Assembly: GCA_947451735.1 (NCBI GenBank)
Contig: CANGAY010000039.1
Coordinates: forward strand, 1 to 6,836
Reading direction: 5' to 3'
From: Actinomycetota bacterium
GTDB lineage: Bacteria; Actinomycetota; Thermoleophilia; Miltoncostaeales; Miltoncostaeaceae
Length of the DNA stretch: 6,836 nucleotides
Notes under the pieces: model-generated
The model's database searches: none
What the model saw: the letters and a program-made list of their open reading frames with translations, nothing else
What the model was told of the DNA's origin: nothing
Made by a program: the position numbers and the translations under genes
In this document: piece after piece, positions 1-4,999 of the stretch
How the letters are laid out: each line of letters begins with the position of its first letter
How positions within the stretch are numbered: position 1 is the stretch's first letter

Positions 1-1111
1 CGACGACGCTGTCCCTGATGACGTCGTCGTCAACGTCGATGTCGATCTTGCCGTCAACCACCATGAGGCCCATGAAGTTGGCCACGTTCTTGCCGAACAG
101 CTGGCTGGCGTGCACGGGGATCTCGCCCGGCAGGTTGACCACGCCGATGACGCTCACGCCATCGACGTCGACGGTCTCACCGGCCACGGTGGGCTCGCAG
201 TTACCGCCCTGCTCGGCGGCCAGGTCGACGATGACCGACCCGGGGGCCATGCCCTTGATCATCTCGGTGGTGATGATCTGCGGCGCCTTGGTGCCCTGCA
301 CCTGCGCGGTGGTGATGATCACGTCGCTGGCGGCCACGGTCTTGGCCATCAGCTCCTGCTGCTTCTTGATGGTGTCCTCGGAGAGCTGCTTGGCGTACCC
401 GCCCGAGCCCTCCTCCTGACCGGTCTCAAGCGGCAGTTCCACGAAGCGGGCACCCAGCGACTCAACCTCTTCGCGCGCCGCGGGGCGCACGTCGTAGGCC
501 TCCACCAGTGCACCCAGGCGGCGCGAGGTGGCGATGGCGCCAAGGCCGGCGACTCCCGCGCCGACGATGAACACCTTGGCCGGGGCGATGGTGCCGGCTG
601 CGGTGGTGAGCAGCGGGAACATCTTGGGCATGGCGTTGGCGGCCAGGAGCACAGCCTTGTACCCGGCAACCGCGGCCTGCGACGAGAGGATGTCCATCGA
701 CTGTGCGCGCGTGCTGCGCGGCACCAGCTCGAGGGCGAACAGCGTGGCGCCCGTGCCGGCGATGGCCTTCACCAGCTCCGGGCGCGCGAACGGCGCAACG
801 GCGCCCACCACGATCTGCCCCTGACGCAGCCTGCCCAGGTCGGCGCTGCCGGCGTCGCCGCCCAGCACGTTCACCTGCACCACCACGTCGGCGGCGAACA
901 CGTCGTCGCGCGAACCGATGCGCGCCCCGCGATCGGTGAACGTGGCGTCCGGGTACCCGGCGAGGTCGCCGGCACCCGACTCGATCACGATGTCGAATCC
1001 TGCCTTGGTGAGCTGTGGCAGTGCCGTGGGTGAGAGCGCAACCCGGGTCTCGCCCGCGCGCTCCTCCTTGGGCACACCAATGACCATCCGCGGCGTGTCG
1101 TTCTCGGCCAT
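1..1111 (-). CDS. pntA: NAD(P) transhydrogenase subunit alpha (PntAA type), C-terminus cut by window edge
   Basis: This is the NAD(H)-binding subunit (domain I) of the proton-translocating transhydrogenase, which moves hydride from NADH to NADP+ at the expense of the proton gradient; domain I lies on the cytoplasmic face of the membrane. The reading frame is open to the left edge and gives 370 residues. Seen directly: N-terminal VIGVPKEE (10-17) and GETRVALSP (20-28); the RDQ-loop region RSTRAQSMDILSS, where R132, Q137, D140 and S143 match the R127/Q132/D135/S138 set known from Rhodospirillum rubrum; the Rossmann motif GAGVAG (184-189), followed by D207 of YDVR at the end of beta-2; and VNLPGEIPVHAS (326-336). 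Separate PntAA subunits are about 370-385 residues, so only a few residues should be missing. PntAB and PntB would be expected just left of the window. The ATG at 1109-1111 is preceded by GGAG with 6-nt spacing; a second in-frame ATG at 1085-1087 is less well placed. Alanine dehydrogenase is the nearest alternative family, but the RAQSMDILSS block and the acidic C-terminal DGK segment favour PntA. Confidence 0.95.
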   Translation of the reverse strand, partial: MAENDTPRMVIGVPKEERAGETRVALSPTALPQLTKAGFDIVIESGAGDLAGYPDATFTDRGARIGSRDDVFAADVVVQVNVLGGDAGSADLGRLRQGQIVVGAVAPFARPELVKAIAGTGATLFALELVPRSTRAQSMDILSSQAAVAGYKAVLLAANAMPKMFPLLTTAAGTIAPAKVFIVGAGVAGLGAIATSRRLGALVEAYDVRPAAREEVESLGARFVELPLETGQEEGSGGYAKQLSEDTIKKQQELMAKTVAASDVIITTAQVQGTKAPQIITTEMIKGMAPGSVIVDLAAEQGGNCEPTVAGETVDVDGVSVIGVVNLPGEIPVHASQLFGKNVANFMGLMVVDGKIDIDVDDDVIRDSVV

Positions 1112-1177
1112 CAACGTCTCCGGATCAGGGTCCCCACGTGGCAGTACCGGGAGTCGGTCCACGCGGGAGGATGGGGA

Positions 1178-1206
1178 TTGGTACATGACTCCACTGACGC
1201 AGTCAA
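1178..1206 (-). promoter_or_regulatory. Candidate promoter of the transhydrogenase gene
   Basis: On the minus strand TTGACT (1201-1206) is followed after exactly 17 nt by TACCAA (1178-1183). The -35 box matches the sigma-70 consensus at five of six positions; the -10 box is weak, with three of six. It would start transcription near 1171 and leave a leader of about 60 nt that contains the GGAG ribosome binding site. It lies in the gap between the thiol oxidoreductase gene and the transhydrogenase gene. This is inferred from motif spacing only. Confidence 0.4.
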
Positions 1207-1249
1207 CGGCATCATGACCCCCATTTGGGCAATGGTCCCGGTACGGATA

Positions 1250-1270
1250 CCCCGCATGCCCCTCACGGGG
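1250..1270 (-). terminator. Weak hairpins downstream of the DsbA-like gene
   Basis: Just past the stop codon at 1286, CCCCG (1250-1254) can pair with CGGGG (1266-1270); a competing smaller hairpin is CCCC/GGGG at 1259-1262 and 1267-1270 with a 4-nt loop. No U tract follows on the minus strand. It may help end the reductase/DsbA-like transcript before the transhydrogenase promoter, but the stems are short. Confidence 0.25.
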
Positions 1271-1285
1271 AACTACTGAGGTGAA

Positions 1286-1918
1286 TCAGCCCTGCTCAGG
1301 CGGGCTTTCGCGAAGTGCGCGCACCGCCTCGTCGAGGTGCTCGCGCGGCACCACGCCGCTGATCAGCATGCGGCCATCCAGCACGATTGCGGGCACTCCC
1401 GTGATTCCCGCCTTGTGGGCCCACTGCGTGGAGTCGTCCACCACCGGGCGAAACGCGCCGTGCTGCACCGACTGCCGGCCCACAGTGCCGTCGAGTCCCA
1501 CCGAGCCCGCCACGTCCTCCAGCACCGCCCAGTCGCCGATGTCGCGGCCGTCGCGCCAGTAGGCATCCATGATGGCGTCGTGCAGCTTGCGGTGCGCGTC
1601 GGGGCCGAACCCGCGCGCCCACTCCGCCAGTTCGAGCGCCTTGCGGCTGTTGGGCACCACGTCGGGGTTGGGATTGTGCGGCATGCCCGATTCCTCGGCC
1701 AGCGCCGCCACGCCGTCAATGGCCTCCTGCCCGTAGGTGGCAACCAGCGCCGCGCGCAGGATGCCGTCCTCGGGGTACTCGGGGTGCAGGTCGAAGGGCA
1801 GCCACTGCACCTGCGCGTTGTACTCGCGCTCCAGGTACTCAATACGGTCGCGCGAGATGTGGCAGAACGGGCAGATGTAGTCACTCCACACCTGCACGGA
1901 AAGGGAATCCGTGCTCAA
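1286..1918 (-). CDS. DsbA family oxidoreductase, FrnE-like
   Basis: A 210-residue thioredoxin-fold protein of the cytoplasmic DsbA/FrnE branch, expected to oxidise, reduce or isomerise thiols; the natural substrate is unknown. Seen directly: the strand-loop VQVWSDYICPFC places the active-site CPFC at residues 16-19, at the start of the first helix, and the cis-proline loop ITGVP ends at P176 before the strand AIVLDG. These two Cys are the only ones, so the second Cys pair known in some FrnE proteins is absent. There is no signal peptide or membrane helix. The insert between the two thioredoxin halves is helical, as in FrnE and 2-hydroxychromene-2-carboxylate isomerase relatives. The start is TTG at 1916-1918: its TTGA overlaps the TGA stop of the upstream aldo/keto reductase, which implies translational coupling, and no ATG lies near the N-terminus. 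Later GTG codons at residues 8 and 10 lack a ribosome binding site and would trim the first beta strand. The family call is firm; the substrate and direction of the reaction are not. Confidence 0.9.
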   Translation of the reverse strand: MSTDSLSVQVWSDYICPFCHISRDRIEYLEREYNAQVQWLPFDLHPEYPEDGILRAALVATYGQEAIDGVAALAEESGMPHNPNPDVVPNSRKALELAEWARGFGPDAHRKLHDAIMDAYWRDGRDIGDWAVLEDVAGSVGLDGTVGRQSVQHGAFRPVVDDSTQWAHKAGITGVPAIVLDGRMLISGVVPREHLDEAVRALRESPPEQG

Positions 1919-2871
1919 CGGCCCACCGCGTCGAGACGCGCGAACTCGTCGTCGGTCAGCGGCACGTCAACCGCACCCATGATGTCGCGCACCTGATCGG
2001 GCGACGTGGCGCTGGCGATGGGGCTCACCACGCCCGGGTAGCGCATGAGCCAGGCCAGCGACACCTGCGCCGGCGTGGCGTCGTGCGCCGCGGCCACCTC
2101 GTCGAGCACGGCCAGCATGGCCCAGCCGCGGTCGTTCAGGTACTCCTGCGAGATTCCGCCGGCGCGCGGCGTTGCGGGCAGTTCGGCGTCCGGGCGGTAC
2201 TTGCCGGTGAGGAACCCGCGGGCCAACGTGAAGTACGGCGCCACCGCGATGTGCTCGCGCACGCAGATGTCCTCGCCATCGCCCTGGTACTCGGCGCGCT
2301 CCAGCAGGTTGAAGTGGGGCTGGAACGCCTGGAACCGCGCTAGGTCGAGGTCCTCACTCACCTGCAGGGCCTCGGCCAGACGGCCGGGCGTGTAGTTGGA
2401 GGCGGCCAGGAACTGCACCAGGCCCTCCTCCTTCAGCTCGTTCAGATTGGTCAGCGCCTCGGCCAGCGGAATCGACAGGTCGTCCTTGTGGGCGTAATAG
2501 ATCTCGACGCTGTCCACACCCAGTCGCTCGAGCGACCCCTCGATGCCCGCGCGCACGTTCTCGCGGTCGAGCCCCGGGCGCATGTGCGGGTCGCCGGGGT
2601 ACCCCACCTTTGTGGCCAGCACCAGATCGTCGGGCCGCCCGCGCGATGCGAGCCAGCGGCCGATGATGGCCTCCGACTCGCCGCCCACGTTGCCGGGCAC
2701 CCACGTGGAGTACACCGTGGCGGTGTCGATGAAGTTGCCGCCGGCCTCCACGTAGGCGTCGAGGACGGCGAACGAGGCCTCCTCGTCACACGTCCAGCCG
2801 AAGACATTGCCACCAAGGCACAGGGGCGACACCTGAAGCCCCGTGCTGCCGAATTCGCGTCGAATACTCAT
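1915..2871 (-). CDS. Aldo/keto reductase
   Basis: A 318-residue (alpha/beta)8-barrel oxidoreductase, probably NADPH-dependent, that reduces aldehydes or ketones to alcohols in the cytoplasm. Seen directly: N-terminal GSTGLQVSPLCLGG (8-21), the GGNFIDTA strand, and the catalytic tetrad D49, Y54, K88 and H128, the last in IYYAHKDD. The segment NELKEEGLVQFLAASNYTP is the usual strand 6 region ending in the GxSN-like element, here AASN, and QPHFNLLER is the conserved QxxYNLLxR with Phe in place of Tyr. The length is typical of the YajO/YghZ-like AKR group that lacks long loops. It is the first gene of a two-gene operon with the DsbA-like protein; the stop and next start overlap by 4 nt. The ATG at 2869-2871 is preceded by TAGGGT, which can be read as a short Shine-Dalgarno (AGGG, 7 nt away) or as a -10 box for a leaderless start. 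The substrate cannot be predicted. Confidence 0.93.
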   Translation of the reverse strand: MSIRREFGSTGLQVSPLCLGGNVFGWTCDEEASFAVLDAYVEAGGNFIDTATVYSTWVPGNVGGESEAIIGRWLASRGRPDDLVLATKVGYPGDPHMRPGLDRENVRAGIEGSLERLGVDSVEIYYAHKDDLSIPLAEALTNLNELKEEGLVQFLAASNYTPGRLAEALQVSEDLDLARFQAFQPHFNLLERAEYQGDGEDICVREHIAVAPYFTLARGFLTGKYRPDAELPATPRAGGISQEYLNDRGWAMLAVLDEVAAAHDATPAQVSLAWLMRYPGVVSPIASATSPDQVRDIMGAVDVPLTDDEFARLDAVGR

Positions 2872-2877
2872 GCGCTG

Positions 2878-2883
2878 ACCCTA
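2878..2883 (-). promoter_or_regulatory. Possible -10 box or ribosome binding site of the aldo/keto reductase gene
   Basis: TAGGGT on the minus strand ends 6 nt before the ATG. It fits the TANNNT-N6-8-ATG pattern of leaderless actinobacterial genes, but its AGGG also works as a Shine-Dalgarno. No good -35 lies 16-18 nt upstream. A 5-bp stem with a 4-nt loop (2884-2897, CGGCA/TGCCG) sits directly upstream. Confidence 0.3.
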
Positions 2884-2940
2884 CGGCATTCGTGCCGATT
2901 CGGACATGGCAACGCCCTGTCACACGCAAACGGATCCCCC

Positions 2941-2968
2941 TTGAACGATTGCGGGGGCGGTTCACAAT
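2941..2968 (+). promoter_or_regulatory. Candidate promoter of the 70-residue gene, giving a leaderless mRNA
   Basis: TTGAAC (2941-2946) and CACAAT (2963-2968) are separated by 16 nt, each matching the sigma-70 consensus at four of six positions. Transcription would start about 7 nt after the -10 box, at or next to the ATG at 2976, so the mRNA would have no leader. This agrees with the poor ribosome binding site: a GGAG only 2 nt before the ATG, too close to work normally. Inferred from spacing and sequence. Confidence 0.5.
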
Positions 2969-2970
2969 CG
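2946..2970. promoter_or_regulatory. Operator-like inverted repeat in the divergent promoter region
   Basis: CGATTG (2946-2951) and CAATCG (2965-2970) form a perfect 6-bp dyad with a 13-nt spacer. The half-sites are 19 bp apart centre to centre, close to two helical turns, which suits a dimeric regulator. The dyad overlaps the end of the candidate -35 and the whole -10 of the 70-residue gene, so binding would block that promoter and might also affect the divergent aldo/keto reductase. No regulator gene lies in the window. Confidence 0.4.
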
Positions 2971-2975
2971 GAGAC

Positions 2976-3188
2976 ATGGAAATCACGACACACGCCACGC
3001 GCGATCACGACGAGACGGTCGTGGTGGAGCTCACGGCCGATCACCTGCGGGCGATCGATGCCGCGCTCGCCCTGGCCCGGGCCGTGATCCACGAGGAGAT
3101 CCAGGTGCAGGACCCCGACGAGTTCGGCACGGCCCTGGTGGCCGCCGAGGGCCTCACCGCCCTCTCCTCGCTCACGCACTCAGCATAG
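2976..3188 (+). CDS. Small hypothetical protein (70 residues)
   Basis: I do not recognise a family. The protein is small, soluble and acidic. It has a polar N-terminus, a short strand-like ETVVVEL (13-19), a helix of about residues 21-43 (ADHLRAIDAALALARAV onward), a charged turn around QDPDEF (45-50), and a second short helix (51-67). It has no Cys, no membrane segment, no signal peptide and no obvious DNA-binding motif. The reading frame extends upstream to 2892, but the ATG at 2976 is chosen because the candidate -10 box ends 7 nt before it and the upstream part reads as arginine-rich non-coding translation. The strong hairpin 6 nt after its stop and the matched promoter argue that it is a real single-gene unit. 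It lies between the divergent aldo/keto reductase and the convergent CDGSH gene; no functional link is visible. Confidence 0.7.
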   Translation: MEITTHATRDHDETVVVELTADHLRAIDAALALARAVIHEEIQVQDPDEFGTALVAAEGLTALSSLTHSA

Positions 3189-3193
3189 AAGCG

Positions 3194-3221
3194 CGAAGGG
3201 CCCGGTGTCCCGGGCCCTTCG
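3194..3221. terminator. Bidirectional terminator-like hairpin between convergent genes
   Basis: CGAAGGGCCCGG (3194-3205) pairs perfectly with CCGGGCCCTTCG (3210-3221) around a 4-nt loop, a 12-bp stem. It begins 6 nt after the stop of the 70-residue gene and lies 24 nt beyond the stop of the convergent CDGSH gene, so it can serve both. Neither side has a U tract, which is common for terminators in high-GC actinobacteria. Confidence 0.75.
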
Positions 3222-3244
3222 AACATGCAGCACGGTGCAGCGGG

Positions 3245-3421
3245 TTACTTGGAGTGCGACCCGTCACAGAACGGCTGGTTCTGGCTCTTGCCGCAGCGGC
3301 AGATGGCGATGATGGGGTTGAGCCCCTCCACCACGTTGCCGTCGGCACCGGTGAGGGTGAACTCACCGCTGATGACGGCGGGGCCGCCGTCCTTGATCTC
3401 GATGTTGGCACCGTCGGCCAT
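3245..3421 (-). CDS. CDGSH iron-sulfur domain protein
   Basis: A minimal 58-residue protein with one CDGSH (mitoNEET-type) domain, expected to bind a redox-active [2Fe-2S] cluster through three Cys and one His. Seen directly: the signature CRCGKSQNQPFCDGSH at residues 41-56 gives ligands C41, C43, C52 and H56, with the usual Ser (S46), Pro (P50) and Asp (D53). The N-terminal 40 residues form a short beta-rich lead-in (IEIKDGGPAVISGEFTLTG). There is no membrane anchor, unlike mitoNEET, so it should be cytoplasmic. The frame is open back to 3535, but the ATG at 3419-3421 is preceded by a strong AGGAGG with 6-nt spacing, and the upstream extension is Arg/His-rich and unlike the family. It is divergent from the MFS exporter and convergent with the 70-residue gene. 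Electron transfer, cluster transfer or redox sensing are possible roles; sequence alone does not choose between them. Confidence 0.93.
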   Translation of the reverse strand: MADGANIEIKDGGPAVISGEFTLTGADGNVVEGLNPIIAICRCGKSQNQPFCDGSHSK

Positions 3422-3445
3422 GGGGTTCCTCCTGGGAAGAGACTC

Positions 3446-3463
3446 CACCGGCGGGTGCCGGTG
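3446..3463 (-). promoter_or_regulatory. Hairpin in the leader of the CDGSH gene
   Basis: CACCGGC (3446-3452) pairs with GCCGGTG (3457-3463) around a 4-nt loop, a perfect 7-bp stem about 25 nt upstream of the CDGSH start and 10-15 nt before its AGGAGG. It lies in the expected 5' leader. It might stabilise the mRNA or affect translation; it does not sequester the ribosome binding site. Confidence 0.35.
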
Positions 3464-3468
3464 AGATA

Positions 3469-3486
3469 GTTGCAGTTGCAAGCATA
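3469..3486 (-). promoter_or_regulatory. Possible -10 box and tandem hexamer at the CDGSH gene promoter
   Basis: On the minus strand TATGCT (3481-3486, four of six to TATAAT) could be the -10 of the CDGSH gene, giving a leader of about 50 nt. Directly next to it, at the predicted start of transcription, the plus strand reads GTTGCA twice in tandem (3469-3474 and 3475-3480). I see no good -35. The tandem hexamer could be a regulator site in this divergent promoter region or chance. Confidence 0.3.
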
Positions 3487-3516
3487 CACGACTGGCCCAC
3501 ACACGGGTATGCCTAT

Positions 3517-3542
3517 GTGACACCCGTGCGGGCACCTACATT
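3517..3542 (+). promoter_or_regulatory. Candidate promoter of the MFS gene, giving a leaderless mRNA
   Basis: TACATT (3537-3542, four of six to TATAAT) ends exactly 7 nt before the ATG at 3550. GTGACA (3517-3522) matches TTGACA at five of six positions, but the spacer is only 14 nt, so the -35 is doubtful. No Shine-Dalgarno precedes the ATG, which supports a leaderless start. Confidence 0.4.
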
Positions 3543-3549
3543 GAGACCC

Positions 3550-4980
3550 ATGACGACGCACCCGCATGCCATGGACCCGCCCAAGCCGGGGTCGAAGAAC
3601 GCCCACATCTGGGCCCTCGTCATCACCGGGCTCGCCCTGTTCATGGTGGTGCTCGACAACCTGGTGGTCACCACCGCGCTGCCGAGCATCCGCGTTGACC
3701 TCAACACGTCCGTCACCACGCTGGGGTGGGTGGTCAACGCCTACACCCTGGCGTTCGCCAGCCTGCTGCTCACCGGCGCGGCGCTGGGTGACCGCTTCGG
3801 GCGCCGTCGCGTGTTCGCCATCGGCATCGCCATCTTCGCGCTGGCATCCGCCGGCTGCGCCCTGGCACCCGACATCAACTGGCTCATCTTCTTCCGTGCG
3901 CTGCAGGGCCTGGGCGCCGCGCCGGTCATGCCCCTGTCACTCACGCTGCTTGCCGAGGCGTTCCCGCCCGGCAAGCGCGGGCTGGCCATCGGCATCTGGT
4001 CGGGCATCAGCGGCCTGGCCGTGGCGGCCGGCCCCCTCGTGGGTGGCGGCCTCGTGGATGCGCTGTCGTGGCACTGGATCTTCTGGGTGAACGTGCCCAT
4101 CGGCCTCATCCTCGCCCCCATCGCGCTCACCAAGCTGCGCGAGTCGTACGGCCCCGACCGCCACCTCGACCTGGGCGGCCTGGTGCTGGTGGCCATCGGC
4201 CTGTTCGGGCTGGTGTACGGAATCGTGCGCGGCAACGACGCCGGCTGGGGGTCGCCGCAGATCCTCGCCACCGTCATCGGCGGCGTGGTGTTCCTGGGCC
4301 TCTTCCTGTGGTGGGAGACCAAGGCGCGCCACCCCATGCTGCCGCTGCGCCTGTTCCGCATCCGCGGGTTCACCATCGCCAACTCGGTGTCGGTGTGCCT
4401 GTACTTCGGCATGTTCGGCGCGGTGTTCTTCCTCGCGCAGTTCCTGCAGACCGTGCAGGGCGACGGCGCGTTCGAGGCCGGCCTCAAGGTGCTGCCCTGG
4501 ACCATCATGCCCATGTTCATCGCACCGCTGGCCGGCGCGTTCAGCGACCGCATCGGTGCCCGGCCGCTGATGGTGAGCGGCCTGCTCATCATGACCGTCG
4601 GGTTCCTCTGGATGGGCCTCACCATCACCCCCGACATCTCGTACGGCGGGCTGGTGGGCGGGTTCCTGCTCGCCGGCTTCGGCATGGCCCTTGTGTTCGC
4701 GCCGGTGTCGAACATGCTCATCGGCTCGGTGGCCGAGGGCGACATCGGCAAGGCGTCGGGTGCCAACAACACCGTTCGCGAGGTGGGTGGTGCGCTCGGC
4801 ATCGCCGTGATGACCGCCATCTTCACCGGCGCCGGCTCATACGCCAGCGGCCAGGCCTTTGTGGATGGCCTCAACCCCGCGGTGCTGGTAGGCGCGGGCG
4901 TGCTGTTCCTCGGGGCGATCATCGCCATGCTGGCGCCCAAGGGCATCAAGGCACCGGCCGGAGGCGTGGCCGCGCACTGA
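3550..4980 (+). CDS. MFS transporter, DHA2 (EmrB/QacA) family, 14 membrane helices
   Basis: A 476-residue proton-driven drug or metabolite exporter of the inner membrane. Seen directly: a hydrophilic N-terminus of about 19 residues; TM1 with MVVLDNLVVTTALPSI and the family Asp at D36; motif A GDRFGRRR (80-87) between TM2 and TM3; motif B around R116 (FFRALQGLGAA); and motif C in TM5 with AAGPLVGGGL (159-168) followed by SWHWIFWVNVPIG, typical of the DHA2 branch. A second motif-A-like loop, AGAFSDRIGARP (328-339), opens the C-terminal half. The length and the extra central helices fit 14 transmembrane segments. The start at 3550 is chosen over GTG 3517 because of the -10 box 7 nt upstream; a later ATG at 3571 has no support. 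The 3' end converges on the glucose-6-phosphate dehydrogenase gene with 7 nt between stop codons. No TetR- or MarR-type regulator, common beside such exporters, is in the window. The substrate cannot be predicted. Confidence 0.94.
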   Translation: MTTHPHAMDPPKPGSKNAHIWALVITGLALFMVVLDNLVVTTALPSIRVDLNTSVTTLGWVVNAYTLAFASLLLTGAALGDRFGRRRVFAIGIAIFALASAGCALAPDINWLIFFRALQGLGAAPVMPLSLTLLAEAFPPGKRGLAIGIWSGISGLAVAAGPLVGGGLVDALSWHWIFWVNVPIGLILAPIALTKLRESYGPDRHLDLGGLVLVAIGLFGLVYGIVRGNDAGWGSPQILATVIGGVVFLGLFLWWETKARHPMLPLRLFRIRGFTIANSVSVCLYFGMFGAVFFLAQFLQTVQGDGAFEAGLKVLPWTIMPMFIAPLAGAFSDRIGARPLMVSGLLIMTVGFLWMGLTITPDISYGGLVGGFLLAGFGMALVFAPVSNMLIGSVAEGDIGKASGANNTVREVGGALGIAVMTAIFTGAGSYASGQAFVDGLNPAVLVGAGVLFLGAIIAMLAPKGIKAPAGGVAAH

Positions 4981-4999
4981 CCCCAGTCTAGTGCGGGCC
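4968..4999. terminator. Hairpin spanning both convergent stop codons
   Basis: GGCC-g-CGCACT (4968-4978) pairs with AGTGCG-GGCC (4990-4999) with one bulged G. Inside it, GAC (4979-4981) pairs with GTC (4986-4988) around a CCCA loop with one bulged T, giving about 13 bp in all. It covers the TGA of the MFS gene and the TAG of the glucose-6-phosphate dehydrogenase gene. There is no U tract. A shared terminator built into the gene ends is the likely role. Confidence 0.5.

Noticed and set aside
110..1033. Plus-strand open frame of 307 codons over the transhydrogenase gene
   Set aside because: The minus strand encodes a clear PntA. The plus translation is His/Gly/Asp-rich and repeats no family motif.
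1337..1996. Plus-strand open frame of 219 codons over the DsbA-like gene
   Set aside because: It is antisense to a protein with intact CPFC and cis-Pro motifs; the translation is compositionally biased.
2892..2975. N-terminal extension of the 70-residue protein to an upstream ATG
   Set aside because: The extension is Arg-rich, would be translated through the candidate promoter and dyad, and lacks a ribosome binding site.
2488..3087. Plus-strand open frame of 199 codons running from the aldo/keto reductase into the 70-residue gene
   Set aside because: It overlaps the start regions of two better-supported genes and the divergent promoter; no domain is visible.
4068..4991. Second plus-strand frame of 307 codons inside the MFS gene
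   Set aside because: It is an out-of-frame His/Arg/Pro-rich reading of the MFS gene, not a frameshifted continuation; the MFS frame itself is intact.
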